The position numbers and the translations under genes are program-made. Below, piece by piece: positions 16,613-25,201 of a stretch of DNA of 64,000 nucleotides. Origin of the DNA: Clostridium grantii DSM 8605 (lineage in GTDB: Bacteria > Bacillota > Clostridia > Clostridiales > Clostridiaceae); assembly GCF_900129965.1 (NCBI RefSeq), contig NZ_FQXM01000012.1, positions 71,778-135,777 of the forward strand. The letters are read 5' to 3'. How positions within the stretch are numbered: the stretch's first letter is position 1; each line of letters opens with the position of its first letter. The notes beneath the pieces are model-generated. The model made no database searches. It was not told the origin of the DNA and saw nothing but the letters and a program-made list of their open reading frames with translations.

Positions 16613-17656
16613 ATGAAGTTTGAAAAAAGATATTTAGATGACATCTTTAAATGTTACGCAGTTTCTAGTACTAAGATTGATGGAGAGCCTTGTTTGATTT
16701 TTGCAGGTGAAGGTGCAGATGCAAGTATGCACGTTTATAGAGGTAAGGATTTCGAAGAAAAAACAACAATCTGGGAAGGCAGCGGCGGAACTATGTCTAT
16801 TTCACCTTTGAGTGAAAAAGATGGTTACTTTTTAGCTTCAAAAGGTTTTGTTTCTATGGTTGATGCTAAAGAATCTCATGTTGTTATAGTCAGATACAAA
16901 GATGGCGAATTTTCTTATGAAAAAATAGTTGATCTTCCATATCTTCATAGATTTGATTTAGTAACAGGAAAAGACGGCACTAAATATTTCTTAGGAGCAA
17001 CTATTGCTAATCATAAAGAAAATAAAGAAGATTGGTCACACCCAGGCAAACTTTTTGTAGCTGAGTTTCCTAATGATTATGATAGTAAAATAGAATTGCA
17101 ACTTGAGGAATTAAAGAACGGACTTACTATTAATCACGGATATTGCAAAGGAATTTACGAAGGAAAAGAAGCGGGTTTTATAGGCGCTAGAGAAGGAATG
17201 TTTGTTGTTATTCCACCTGAAGCAAAAGGCGGGGAGTGGGTTGTTAAACAAATTATGGATACGCCAATAAGTGATATGGCTGTTCTTGATATTGATAATG
17301 ATGGAAAACAAGAAATTGCAACAATTTCCCCTTTCCACGGAAGTGAATATAAGATCTACAAAGAAATTGATGGAGAATACAAAGAAGTTTATAGCTACCC
17401 AATATATCAAGATTTCTATCATACTGTAGTTTCTTGCACATTAAAAGGAAAACCAGCATTTATAGGGGGAGCAAGAAGAAACAGAATGCAATTGTTTGTT
17501 ATAACATATGACGAAGCAAAAAAAGAATTCATTTCTGAAGTTGTAGATGAAGGTGTTGGCCCAAGTAACACAGCAGTTTGTTACACAGAGGAAGGGGAAA
17601 TAATACTTTCAGCTAATCGCCAAATCGGACACGCAGCAATATACTACGTAAAATAA
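16613..17656 (+). CDS. FG-GAP/VCBS-like beta-propeller protein, role unknown
   Basis: A 347-residue soluble protein without a signal peptide. Repeated blade-like segments contain short beta strands and Gly-rich turns. The clearest is MAVLDIDNDGKQEIATISP near residue 222, a calcium-binding FG-GAP type loop (D-x-D-x-D-G). Other repeats are HGYCKGIYEGKEAGFIGA and CTLKGKPAFIGGARRN. Absence of a secretion signal is unusual for such propellers. It has its own promoter and terminator. Neighbours give no functional hint. I do not recognise a named family; it could be a cytosolic substrate-sensing or enzyme-like propeller. Confidence 0.6.
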   Translation: MKFEKRYLDDIFKCYAVSSTKIDGEPCLIFAGEGADASMHVYRGKDFEEKTTIWEGSGGTMSISPLSEKDGYFLASKGFVSMVDAKESHVVIVRYKDGEFSYEKIVDLPYLHRFDLVTGKDGTKYFLGATIANHKENKEDWSHPGKLFVAEFPNDYDSKIELQLEELKNGLTINHGYCKGIYEGKEAGFIGAREGMFVVIPPEAKGGEWVVKQIMDTPISDMAVLDIDNDGKQEIATISPFHGSEYKIYKEIDGEYKEVYSYPIYQDFYHTVVSCTLKGKPAFIGGARRNRMQLFVITYDEAKKEFISEVVDEGVGPSNTAVCYTEEGEIILSANRQIGHAAIYYVK

Positions 17657-17677
17657 AAATTTAATAAATATTTTTTC

Positions 17678-17707
17678 AGAGAATCCAGTTCAGGATTCTC
17701 TATTTTT
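17678..17707 (+). terminator. Terminator of the beta-propeller gene
   Basis: AGAGAATCC pairs with GGATTCTCT around a six-base loop and is followed by ATTTTTT. Confidence 0.8.
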
Positions 17708-18180
17708 TCGCCTTTAAATCTCCTTTTAAACTTTCCACATTTCAACTTATAATTTTCCTACTTTTTATTGCTCCCTCTTTTTGATGTAAATTTCCATGTT
17801 AAAATTTATAAAAAATACAATAAATATACTAATCAATAAATTGTATTTTATACAATTTATTTCCTAGGAAATATTTTCAATAATATTCTAAATTGTTACA
17901 AGGGTTAATTTGTAATATAACCCAACAAATCACACTGCGTTTCTGCTGAAAAAATAGATTTTAAAATATATCAATTGTAGAATATATAGATATAATAAAT
18001 TTTAAAACTTTAAATTTCATATAAATCCATTGTTAATATTTAATATATTTGTTAAATATTTATTAGGCATAAAAAGATCAATCCATAAAAGGTTTTTAAC
18101 GATTTCAAATGAAAATACAGTAAAAAAACTTGGAACATACTAGTAAAATTGAGTAAAATACTGTATAATTAGTTTATAAT
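17708..18180. other. Long gene-free AT-rich region before the recombinase
   Basis: No convincing gene is visible on either strand. A perfect inverted repeat TAAATTGTAT/ATACAATTTA with a three-base loop lies at 17837-17859, and an imperfect GGGTTA/TAACCC pair lies near 17905. A TATAAT at 18164-18169 may be the -10 of the recombinase gene, but no matching -35 was found. Confidence 0.45.
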
Positions 18181-18210
18181 AATTTCGCTAAATGTATATT
18201 TAGCGAAATT
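18181..18210. repeat. Perfect 13-bp-arm palindrome upstream of the recombinase gene
   Basis: AATTTCGCTAAAT and ATTTAGCGAAATT flank the four bases GTAT. It lies 26 bases before the GTG start of the recombinase and just after two TATAAT-like elements, so it could be an operator, an mRNA hairpin in the leader, or a recombinase-binding site. No T run follows, so it is not a standard terminator. Confidence 0.7.
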
Positions 18211-18235
18211 ACACCTAAATTAAGGGGGAAACACC

Positions 18236-19213
18236 GTGGATTTTGATTTATATGATCTTTCAGATGATCAATTACCAGAAGATTTGAATGGATTCTTAAC
18301 TTATTTAAATACTATCAAAGGAAAATCTATAAATACCATAAATGCTTACAAATGGGATTTAACTATGTTTTTCAAATTTATGAAATTATATAAAGGTTTG
18401 GTACCTAAAAGCACAAATTTTGATGAAATTATAATAAATGATATTGATTCACAATTTATCAAGAAAATAAAACTTATGGATTTATATGCCTTTATATCTT
18501 TTGCAGAGAATTTTCGCAGCAATGGTAACTATGCAAAAGCGAGAAAAGTATCGGCTTTAAAATCCTTTTTTAAATTTTTACACGGAAAAGCAAAGATAAT
18601 TAGTGATAATCCAGCTATCGAGCTGGAAACTCCAAAATTAGATAAAAGAAATCCAGTTTATTTAACTTTGAATGAAAGCAAATCCCTTCTTGCTGCAACA
18701 AAAGAATCTGATTCTCAAAGAGATTTTTGTATCATAACTTTATTTCTTAATTGCGGACTTCGTTTGTCAGAATTATGTAGTATAGATATACCCAATATCA
18801 AAACAGATACCCTTACCATAATAGGTAAAGGAAATAAAGAAAGAACCGTTTATTTAAATAATGCTTGCATAAGATCAATAGAAAGCTATTTACCAGTGAG
18901 AAACAAGGAGCAACACAGAATAATCGATAAAAACGCACTATTTATCAGCAATAGATTTACAAGAATAAATAAAAGAACTGTAGAAATCATGGTAAAAAAA
19001 TACATAAAAAAAGCAGGACTGGATCCTGAAAAATATACACCTCATAAGCTGAGACATACCGCTGCCACTTTAATGTATAAATATGGGCAAGTTGATATCA
19101 GAAGTCTTCAAAAAATTCTTGGTCATGAAAACATTTCAACCACCCAAATTTATACTCATGTAGATGATGAAACTTTACGAAAAGCAGTTAATTCCAACCC
19201 ATTAAGTGATTAA
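18236..19213 (+). CDS. Xer-type tyrosine recombinase
   Basis: A 325-residue integrase-family recombinase with an N-terminal SAM-like core-binding domain (about 15-125) and a C-terminal catalytic domain. The full catalytic set is present: Arg176 in NCGLRLSEL, Lys198 in GKGNKER, His270 and Arg273 in HKLRH, His297 in LGHENIS and nucleophile Tyr306. The GTG start has AAGGGGG eight bases upstream. Size and position next to lexA fit a chromosomal XerC/XerD-like enzyme rather than a phage integrase; no attachment site was found. An unusual acidic N-terminal stretch precedes the core-binding domain. Confidence 0.88.
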   Translation: MDFDLYDLSDDQLPEDLNGFLTYLNTIKGKSINTINAYKWDLTMFFKFMKLYKGLVPKSTNFDEIIINDIDSQFIKKIKLMDLYAFISFAENFRSNGNYAKARKVSALKSFFKFLHGKAKIISDNPAIELETPKLDKRNPVYLTLNESKSLLAATKESDSQRDFCIITLFLNCGLRLSELCSIDIPNIKTDTLTIIGKGNKERTVYLNNACIRSIESYLPVRNKEQHRIIDKNALFISNRFTRINKRTVEIMVKKYIKKAGLDPEKYTPHKLRHTAATLMYKYGQVDIRSLQKILGHENISTTQIYTHVDDETLRKAVNSNPLSD

Positions 19214-19236
19214 TGCGACTATAAAGTCGCATTTCA
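19213..19236 (+). terminator. Terminator after the recombinase gene
   Basis: ATGCGACT at 19213-19220 pairs with AGTCGCAT at 19225-19232, followed by TTTCAT. It overlaps the recombinase stop codon and has a weak T run. Confidence 0.55.
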
Positions 19237-19247
19237 TCTAAAATTAC

Positions 19248-19667
19248 TTAGTTCTTAGTTTCATCTTTCTTTGTTTTAAATACAAATAAACCTGGAGAGA
19301 ATTCTTCTACCTTATCTTCATATTCATCGATATTTTCTATTATAGAACTTAATCCTTCAACTTCTTCAATAAATCGAATATTTTCATCACTTTTTCCTTG
19401 GTTGAATTCTTCGTTGAATTTTTTCATATCAAAACCGTCTATTACTCCGTTTTCAAAGTCTAATTCTTCTTCAAAAACCGAAATGTAGTCATCTTCAGAG
19501 TTTAATTCTTCTATATCCTCCACTAACTCTTCATCTTCTATTATGCTATCTATCAAAATCGACTTGGTTGAATATTCCCCACCCTTTATCTTTTCCTCGA
19601 TATCTATAAGAATTTTATCATCTTCTTGAAAAATTTCACTTTCAATATTTTTGTTGTTATCTTCCAA
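19248..19667 (-). CDS. Very acidic protein of unknown function
   Basis: A 139-residue protein in which about one third of residues are Asp or Glu (46 by my count), against 14 Lys/Arg. It has no membrane segment or signal, and few aromatic residues outside short clusters such as SPGLFVFKTK at the C-terminus. An AGAGGG ribosome site precedes the ATG. It is divergent from lexA, with which it shares about 240 bases of upstream DNA containing the SOS box. The composition suggests a disordered or DNA-mimic-like protein, but there is no homology evidence. Family not recognised. Confidence 0.6.
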   Translation of the reverse strand: MEDNNKNIESEIFQEDDKILIDIEEKIKGGEYSTKSILIDSIIEDEELVEDIEELNSEDDYISVFEEELDFENGVIDGFDMKKFNEEFNQGKSDENIRFIEEVEGLSSIIENIDEYEDKVEEFSPGLFVFKTKKDETKN

Positions 19668-19841
19668 TTTAATACCCTCTTTCTTTAAAATCTACAGCGA
19701 ATATAGGTATTATACCAAATAAGCCTACAAACTTCAAATAGCATTTATTTTTAAACCATGAATTTTAAAAGTTTTAGTTTTTTTATAAAATTTTCTAAAA
19801 ATAATGTATAAATTTCCTATAAATGTACAAAATATAAATAA

Positions 19842-19880
19842 GAACGTAGGTTTGATATTGTGAAATTTTTATGTTATAAT
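19842..19880 (+). promoter_or_regulatory. lexA promoter with an overlapping SOS box
   Basis: GAACGTAGGTTT at 19842-19853 matches the Gram-positive LexA/DinR box GAACnnnnGTTY. It overlaps the -35 TTGATA (19852-19857), which is 17 bases from a perfect TATAAT (19875-19880). This is the arrangement expected for LexA autorepression. Confidence 0.8.
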
Positions 19881-19906
19881 CTACTTAATAGAAGGGGGTA
19901 TTTAAA

Positions 19907-20509
19907 ATGGATAAACAAAATAAACAAGAAGAAATCTATCAATTTATCAAAAGTCAATTAAATGACAAAGGGTACCCACCCACAGTTAGAGAAATTTGTG
20001 CCCAGGTAGGTTTAAGATCCACTTCAACTGTTCATGGACATTTGGCAAGATTAGAGAAAAAAGGCTTTATACGACGAGATCCTTCTAAACCAAGAGCTAT
20101 AGAACTTTTAAATGAGCATAGATCTAAATTAGAAATGATCGATATTCCTATAATAGGTAAAGTAACTGCAGGTGAACCTATATTAGCAGTAGAAAATATA
20201 GAAGATACTTTTTCAATACCTTTAAATTATGTAAAAACATCTAATGATTTATTTATATTAAACATTAAAGGCGAAAGTATGATCAAAGCAGGTATAAATG
20301 ATGGAGATTTAGCAATTATCGAAAAAGTCAATAGTGCAGAAAATGGTGATATAGTTGTTGCATTAATCGAAAATGAAGCAACAATAAAAAGATTTTTCAA
20401 AGAAAAAGATCACATAAGATTACAACCTGAAAATGATACTATGGATCCTATAATCGTACAAAATTGTTCTATATTAGGTAAAATAGTAGGGTTATATAGA
20501 AAATACTAA
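19907..20509 (+). CDS. lexA: LexA repressor
   Basis: The 200-residue SOS repressor. The N-terminal winged helix (about 1-65) includes YPPTVREICAQVGL and STSTVHGHLARL. The S24-like self-cleavage domain has the Ala88-Gly89 cut site in KVTAGEP, nucleophile Ser124 in KGESM, and general base Lys161 in ATIKRFF. AAGGGGG precedes the ATG. The overlapping SOS box predicts autoregulation. It lies between a Xer-type recombinase and the convergent mutSL-hfq block. Confidence 0.96.
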   Translation: MDKQNKQEEIYQFIKSQLNDKGYPPTVREICAQVGLRSTSTVHGHLARLEKKGFIRRDPSKPRAIELLNEHRSKLEMIDIPIIGKVTAGEPILAVENIEDTFSIPLNYVKTSNDLFILNIKGESMIKAGINDGDLAIIEKVNSAENGDIVVALIENEATIKRFFKEKDHIRLQPENDTMDPIIVQNCSILGKIVGLYRKY

Positions 20510-20513
20510 CAAA

Positions 20514-20556
20514 TAAAAAAGCTACCCTTTTTTTAAAAGTGGTAGCTTTTTTATTT
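20514..20556. terminator. Bidirectional terminator between lexA and the PLP enzyme gene
   Basis: AAAAAAGCTACC at 20515-20526 pairs with GGTAGCTTTTTT at 20541-20552. A and T runs on both sides make it usable from either direction. Confidence 0.8.
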
Positions 20557-20564
20557 GCAAAATT

Positions 20565-21845
20565 TTATACTATTTTAGATAAAGCTATAAGAACTCCTAT
20601 TTTAGCATGGTCAAAGGTTAATCCACCTTGCATATAAGCTATGTAAGGCTCTCTTATAGGCGCATCTGCTGAAAGTTCAATAGATGACCCCTGTATAAAA
20701 GCTCCTGCAGCCATTATTATTTTATCTGAATATCCAGGCATATCCCAAGGCTCGCAAGATACAAAAGAATCGATAGGAGAACCTGCTTGAATTCCTTTGC
20801 AGAATTTTACCACCATTTCTTCATTATTAAACTTTATTGATTGAATTATGTCACTTCTTTTTGCATTATATTTCGGCATAACTTCGAAACCTGCAAGTTC
20901 CATTATTCTAGAACAAAATATAGCTCCCTTTAAAGCTTCTGATGAAATATGTGGTGCCAAAAATAAACCTTGAAACATTGATCGCATCAACCCAAAAGTT
21001 GCACCACACTCCCCTCCTATTCCAGGAACTGTTAACCTATAAGAAGCATTATCTACATATTTTTTCTTTCCTGCAATATAACCACCTGCTGGAGCTAGTC
21101 CTCCACCAATATTCTTGATTAATGAACCCGCCAATAAATCAACTCCATAATCACTTGGTTCTTCTGTTTCCATAAATTCTCCGTAACAATTATCAACAAA
21201 ACATATAATATTGTTTCTTATGCTTTTCACAGTATCTACAATTTCTTTTATGTCATTTAAATCTAAAGCATTTCTCCATGAATAACCAGTGGATCTTTGA
21301 ATATGAACTAATTTAATAGATTCATTCTCTTTAATTGTTGACTTTATTTTTATTAAATCTGGTTTTCCGCTTTCTAATAAATCAACTTGAGTATACTTTA
21401 TCCCAAAATCTTTTAATGACCCAGTATCTTCTCCAGATTTTAATCCTATTACGTTATGTAAAGTGTCATAGGGTTCACCACAAACAGACGCCATTGTGTC
21501 TCCTGGCCTTAAATTTCCAAATAAAGCAGCTCCTAGCGCATGAGTACCATTTACAAAATGAGGCCTAACTATAGCACTCTCAGTATTAAATATTCTAGCA
21601 TACACCTTATCTAAAGAATCTCTTCCTATATCATCATACCCATAACCAGTTGAATTTGTAAAATGAGCATCACTTATTCTTTCTTCTTGGAAAGCATTTA
21701 ATACTTTCAACTGATTAAATTCTCTCACTTTGTCAATTTTATCGAATTCTTTTTCAATATCCTTCATTGTTGCTTTATATAATTCAATTACTTTATCATT
21801 AATACTATACTTTTCTTTTAGAAAATTTATTGTAATATCTAACAT
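20565..21845 (-). CDS. Methionine gamma-lyase family / aluminum-resistance-like PLP protein (YnbB type)
   Basis: A 426-residue fold-type I PLP enzyme of the family annotated as aluminum resistance or methionine gamma-lyase-like protein. Visible motifs are VRPHFVNGTHALGAALFGNL (cofactor pocket), VDNCYGEF (PLP-ring Asp) and SLIKNIGGGLAP with the Schiff-base lysine. ERISDAHFTNSTGYGYDD near residue 55 is typical of the family. The real reaction in this subfamily is not settled. It lies downstream of hfq, separated by a terminator, as commonly seen in Clostridia. AAGGAG precedes the ATG. Confidence 0.88.
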   Translation of the reverse strand: MLDITINFLKEKYSINDKVIELYKATMKDIEKEFDKIDKVREFNQLKVLNAFQEERISDAHFTNSTGYGYDDIGRDSLDKVYARIFNTESAIVRPHFVNGTHALGAALFGNLRPGDTMASVCGEPYDTLHNVIGLKSGEDTGSLKDFGIKYTQVDLLESGKPDLIKIKSTIKENESIKLVHIQRSTGYSWRNALDLNDIKEIVDTVKSIRNNIICFVDNCYGEFMETEEPSDYGVDLLAGSLIKNIGGGLAPAGGYIAGKKKYVDNASYRLTVPGIGGECGATFGLMRSMFQGLFLAPHISSEALKGAIFCSRIMELAGFEVMPKYNAKRSDIIQSIKFNNEEMVVKFCKGIQAGSPIDSFVSCEPWDMPGYSDKIIMAAGAFIQGSSIELSADAPIREPYIAYMQGGLTFDHAKIGVLIALSKIV

Positions 21846-21880
21846 AAACTTCTCCTTTTTATCCTATGATTAATTCCAAT

Positions 21881-21909
21881 AAAAATAGGCACTATTCATG
21901 CCTATTTTT
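21881..21909 (-). terminator. Terminator after hfq
   Basis: AAAAATAGGCA pairs with TGCCTATTTTT around a seven-base loop, with T residues in the minus-strand transcript. It closes the miaB-mutS-mutL-miaA-hfq operon. Confidence 0.75.
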
Positions 21910-21920
21910 AAATAATTCTA

Positions 21921-22157
21921 TTATTTAGCATATAAAATTGGTGTTAAAGGCACAATTGTTGATACTGCATGTTTATAAATCATCATTTCTTTCTCGTCTG
22001 AAACAAGCATGATTATAAAATTATCAAAGCCTTTTACAAAGCCTTTTAACTGAAACCCATTTGTTAAAATAACAGTTACTCCTATATTACTTTTTCTTGC
22101 ATTATTTAAAAACATGTCTTGAAGGTTTGTTGTTTGTTTTGCATTTGTGGTATTCAT
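21921..22157 (-). CDS. hfq: RNA chaperone Hfq
   Basis: A 78-residue Sm-like protein forming a hexamer that binds small RNAs and A-rich mRNA. Sm1 has VTVILTNGFQLKGFVKGFDNF (about 27-47); Sm2 has the Hfq signature YKHAVST near residue 62. The N-terminal helix QDMFLNNARK is standard. AAAAGGAG precedes the ATG. Placement after miaA is the classical order also seen outside Firmicutes. Confidence 0.95.
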   Translation of the reverse strand: MNTTNAKQTTNLQDMFLNNARKSNIGVTVILTNGFQLKGFVKGFDNFIIMLVSDEKEMMIYKHAVSTIVPLTPILYAK

Positions 22158-22189
22158 TTAATCACTCCTTTTATAGAAAGTTATTATGC

Positions 22190-23137
22190 TCAAATTCTGG
22201 TTCCATTTATTTGATTATAATATTTTTCCAAAATTTCTTCAACTATTTCATCATCATTTTTGTATAAATCTTTATTTATCCATATAGCTCTTTTATCTTT
22301 TCTAAACCATGTTAATTGACGTTTAGCATAATTCCTACTTCCTTGTTTAATCATTTCAATAGCTTCCTCATAGGATATCTCATTATCTAAGTAATAAAGA
22401 AGCTCTTTATACCCTATTCCTTGCATCGCTTGCATCTTAGAATTATAACCCATTTCCTTTAATTTTATAACCTCTTCAAGTAACCCTTTTTCCATCATAA
22501 GATCTACTCTCATATTAATTCGATTATAAAGTTTTTCTCTATTCATATCAAGCACAAAATATGATACGTCATAAGAAATATTATATATATCTTGTTCTGC
22601 CTTAAAATGACTCATAGACTTCCCGGTGACTTTATATACCTCCAACGCTCTTATCACTCTTTTAACATCGTTATAATGTAACTTTGAATAGGACTCTAAA
22701 TCTACTTCTTTCAGCATTAAATGAAGATATTCATTACCCTCAGTAGCTGCAATAGTTTCTAAAGTTTTTCTATATCTTTCGTCTTTTATAGCATTTGCAA
22801 AGTCATAATTAAATACAAGGGAGTTTATATAAAACCCTGTACCACCAACCACCATAGGAAGCTTATCTTTAGCGTATATACTTTCTATAGCACTTTTTGC
22901 TTTTTCTTTAAATTCAGCAACGCTAAATTCTTTATCCGGGCTAAGAAAATCTATAAGATGATGTGGAACTCCGTCCATTTCTTCATTTGAAACCTTAGCA
23001 GAACCAATATCCATATAATTATATATCTGCATAGAGTCAGCTGATATAATCTCTCCCCCTAATTTCTTTGCTAATTGAATGGAGATATCTGTTTTCCCAA
23101 CGGCTGTGGGTCCTGTTAATACAAATAATTTTTTCAT
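22190..23137 (-). CDS. miaA: tRNA dimethylallyltransferase
   Basis: A 315-residue enzyme adding a dimethylallyl group to A37 of tRNAs reading U-starting codons; the product is then thiomethylated by MiaB, encoded in the same operon. The P-loop GPTAVGKT lies at residues 9-16, followed by ISADSMQIY, DVSY and AMQGIGYKELL. I use ATG 23137 because AAGGTGG lies five bases upstream. It begins 13 bases after the mutL stop. Confidence 0.94.
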   Translation of the reverse strand: MKKLFVLTGPTAVGKTDISIQLAKKLGGEIISADSMQIYNYMDIGSAKVSNEEMDGVPHHLIDFLSPDKEFSVAEFKEKAKSAIESIYAKDKLPMVVGGTGFYINSLVFNYDFANAIKDERYRKTLETIAATEGNEYLHLMLKEVDLESYSKLHYNDVKRVIRALEVYKVTGKSMSHFKAEQDIYNISYDVSYFVLDMNREKLYNRINMRVDLMMEKGLLEEVIKLKEMGYNSKMQAMQGIGYKELLYYLDNEISYEEAIEMIKQGSRNYAKRQLTWFRKDKRAIWINKDLYKNDDEIVEEILEKYYNQINGTRI

Positions 23138-23150
23138 TTTTTCCACCTTA

Positions 23151-25175
23151 TTATACAATTCTTTTAAATTTCTTTTCTAATTCATATAGTGACATTTTAA
23201 TTATGATAGGCCTACCATGAGGACAATGAAAAGGTTCATCTATAAATCTCAAATTTTCAATCAAACTATCCATTTCTAGCGTAGAAAGATTATGATTGGC
23301 TTTAATAGCCGTTTTACATGCCAATTGATTTATTATATAAGCTTTAACCGCTGTGATATTACCTTTTCCATAGTTTTTTATATTATCTAAAATACCATAG
23401 AATAATTCAACCACCTCAGTTTTACCCAAAATTATAGGAACTTCCCTTACACTTAAGGTATTATCTCCAAAAGGTTCGATATTAAATCCTGCATTTTGAA
23501 AAATAAAGGAATTTTCCGTATAATAATAAAAATCCTCTGGGCTTAATTCTATTATTACAGGAATCATAATTGTTTGAGATAATATAGTTCTATTTTCAAT
23601 ATCTTTAGAAAACTTTTCAAATAAGATTTTTTCATGAGCTGCATGTTGATCTATCATATAAAATTCATTATCTGCTTCCCCTAAAATATAGGTTTTATTA
23701 AATTGACCAATTATTCTAATCTTAGGGAATTTAGGTTTCATTACTTGAGATTTTATAATATCGTCCACTTTATCTTCGACTCTATCTTGTTTAATTTCCT
23801 GTTCACTTTCCAATATATCTTGCTTTATTTCGTTTATCTCTTGTTTCCCTTCATCAACATAATCATTTTGTTCCATATGGTCATTGTAATTATAAACTCT
23901 ACTTTCATTATTAACCTGCTTATCTTCTTTTAGAGAATCCAAATCCTCATTTCCTACATTAGTTATATCAATCAAAGGAGACTTAAAAGTATTTTCCTCA
24001 TCTTTTAAACTTTTTAAATCTAATGGTATCTGTATATTCTCCTTAACAAGATTTTTTAGTTTTTCTTCTTCATTAGCAATGCCTTCTTTATACTCTACAA
24101 AATGACTTGAATTTATATAATCATTATTTTCTTTTAATAACTCAATGGTTTTAGGCTCAGCCTTTATTTCAAAATTATCTTCATAACTAGCTCTTATAGC
24201 CTTGTGAACAGTATTAAAAACTGCCGAAAAAATTTCTTTATCATTATTAAATTTTATTTCCGCTTTTGTTGGATGAACATTAACATCTATATATTCAGGA
24301 AAAATATCTAAAAATAAAACAAAGAAAGGGTATTTATGTACCGTTGTAAAAGATTTAAAAGCATTTTCTACAGCAGTAGTAATTAAAGGGCTTTTAATTA
24401 ATCTTTTATTCACAAAAATACTTTGATTATTTCTACTTCCTCTACTTATTTCAGGCGTTCCCACATATCCATGAACTGAAATTATATCAGTGTGATTTTC
24501 GAACTTTATTAAGTTATCATAAATAGTTTTTCCATACACATATTTAATAGTTTCTTTAACATCTTCTGAAGCAAAGGTAACTAAAGATTTTTTATTGTTA
24601 TTATAGTATTTAAAGGAAACTTTGTGATTAGCAAGAGCTAGCTTACTAATTAACGTTGATATCAAAGAACCTTCTCTACTAGGAGATTTTAAAAACTTTT
24701 TTCTTGCAGGTATATTAAAAAATAAATCATTCACTTCGATGGACGTACCATTATTACAGCCTACCTCTTCAATATTTTCTATACTACCAGCTATATTTTT
24801 TAATTCTTTACCAAATTCCAGATCCACTGTTTTAGATTTAAGATTAATTATAGAAACCGAAGCTATACTAGCAAGCGCTTCCCCCCTAAACCCAAAAGTG
24901 TTTAATGCATATACATCATCAATAGAAGAAATTTTACTTGTTGCATGAGGTAAAAAAGCTTTTTTCATATCCTCAGAATGTATACCTGCACCGTCATCAA
25001 CTATTTTGATTTTTTCCATTCCACCTTCAAGAATCTCGATAGTTATATTATTAGCACCAGCATCTATACTATTTTCTATTAATTCTTTAACTACAGAAGA
25101 AGGACGCTCAACCACTTCTCCCGCAGCAATTTTGTTTGTTGTTTCAAAATTTAGTACATTTATTCTTTTTAACAT
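23151..25175 (-). CDS. mutL: DNA mismatch repair protein MutL
   Basis: A 674-residue GHKL ATPase and latent endonuclease. The N-terminal domain has ATP motifs ELIENSIDAGAN, DDGAGI and TFGFRGEALASI. A charged linker of about 130 residues (roughly 340-480), rich in Glu, Asp, Lys and Asn, joins it to the dimerisation domain. That domain carries DQHAAHEKILFE (the DQHA(x)2E(x)4E nuclease motif), ACKTAIKANH and CPHGRP, so this is an endonuclease-active MutL as in bacteria lacking MutH. It starts 26 bases after mutS. Confidence 0.95.
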   Translation of the reverse strand: MLKRINVLNFETTNKIAAGEVVERPSSVVKELIENSIDAGANNITIEILEGGMEKIKIVDDGAGIHSEDMKKAFLPHATSKISSIDDVYALNTFGFRGEALASIASVSIINLKSKTVDLEFGKELKNIAGSIENIEEVGCNNGTSIEVNDLFFNIPARKKFLKSPSREGSLISTLISKLALANHKVSFKYYNNNKKSLVTFASEDVKETIKYVYGKTIYDNLIKFENHTDIISVHGYVGTPEISRGSRNNQSIFVNKRLIKSPLITTAVENAFKSFTTVHKYPFFVLFLDIFPEYIDVNVHPTKAEIKFNNDKEIFSAVFNTVHKAIRASYEDNFEIKAEPKTIELLKENNDYINSSHFVEYKEGIANEEEKLKNLVKENIQIPLDLKSLKDEENTFKSPLIDITNVGNEDLDSLKEDKQVNNESRVYNYNDHMEQNDYVDEGKQEINEIKQDILESEQEIKQDRVEDKVDDIIKSQVMKPKFPKIRIIGQFNKTYILGEADNEFYMIDQHAAHEKILFEKFSKDIENRTILSQTIMIPVIIELSPEDFYYYTENSFIFQNAGFNIEPFGDNTLSVREVPIILGKTEVVELFYGILDNIKNYGKGNITAVKAYIINQLACKTAIKANHNLSTLEMDSLIENLRFIDEPFHCPHGRPIIIKMSLYELEKKFKRIV

Positions 25176-25201
25176 AATATCACCTAATTTACATTGTGTT
25201 T

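Noticed and set aside
18100..18235. Possible dif or attachment site next to the recombinase
   Set aside because: No 28-bp Xer-like site with paired half-sites was found; the palindrome lacks the usual spacer layout.
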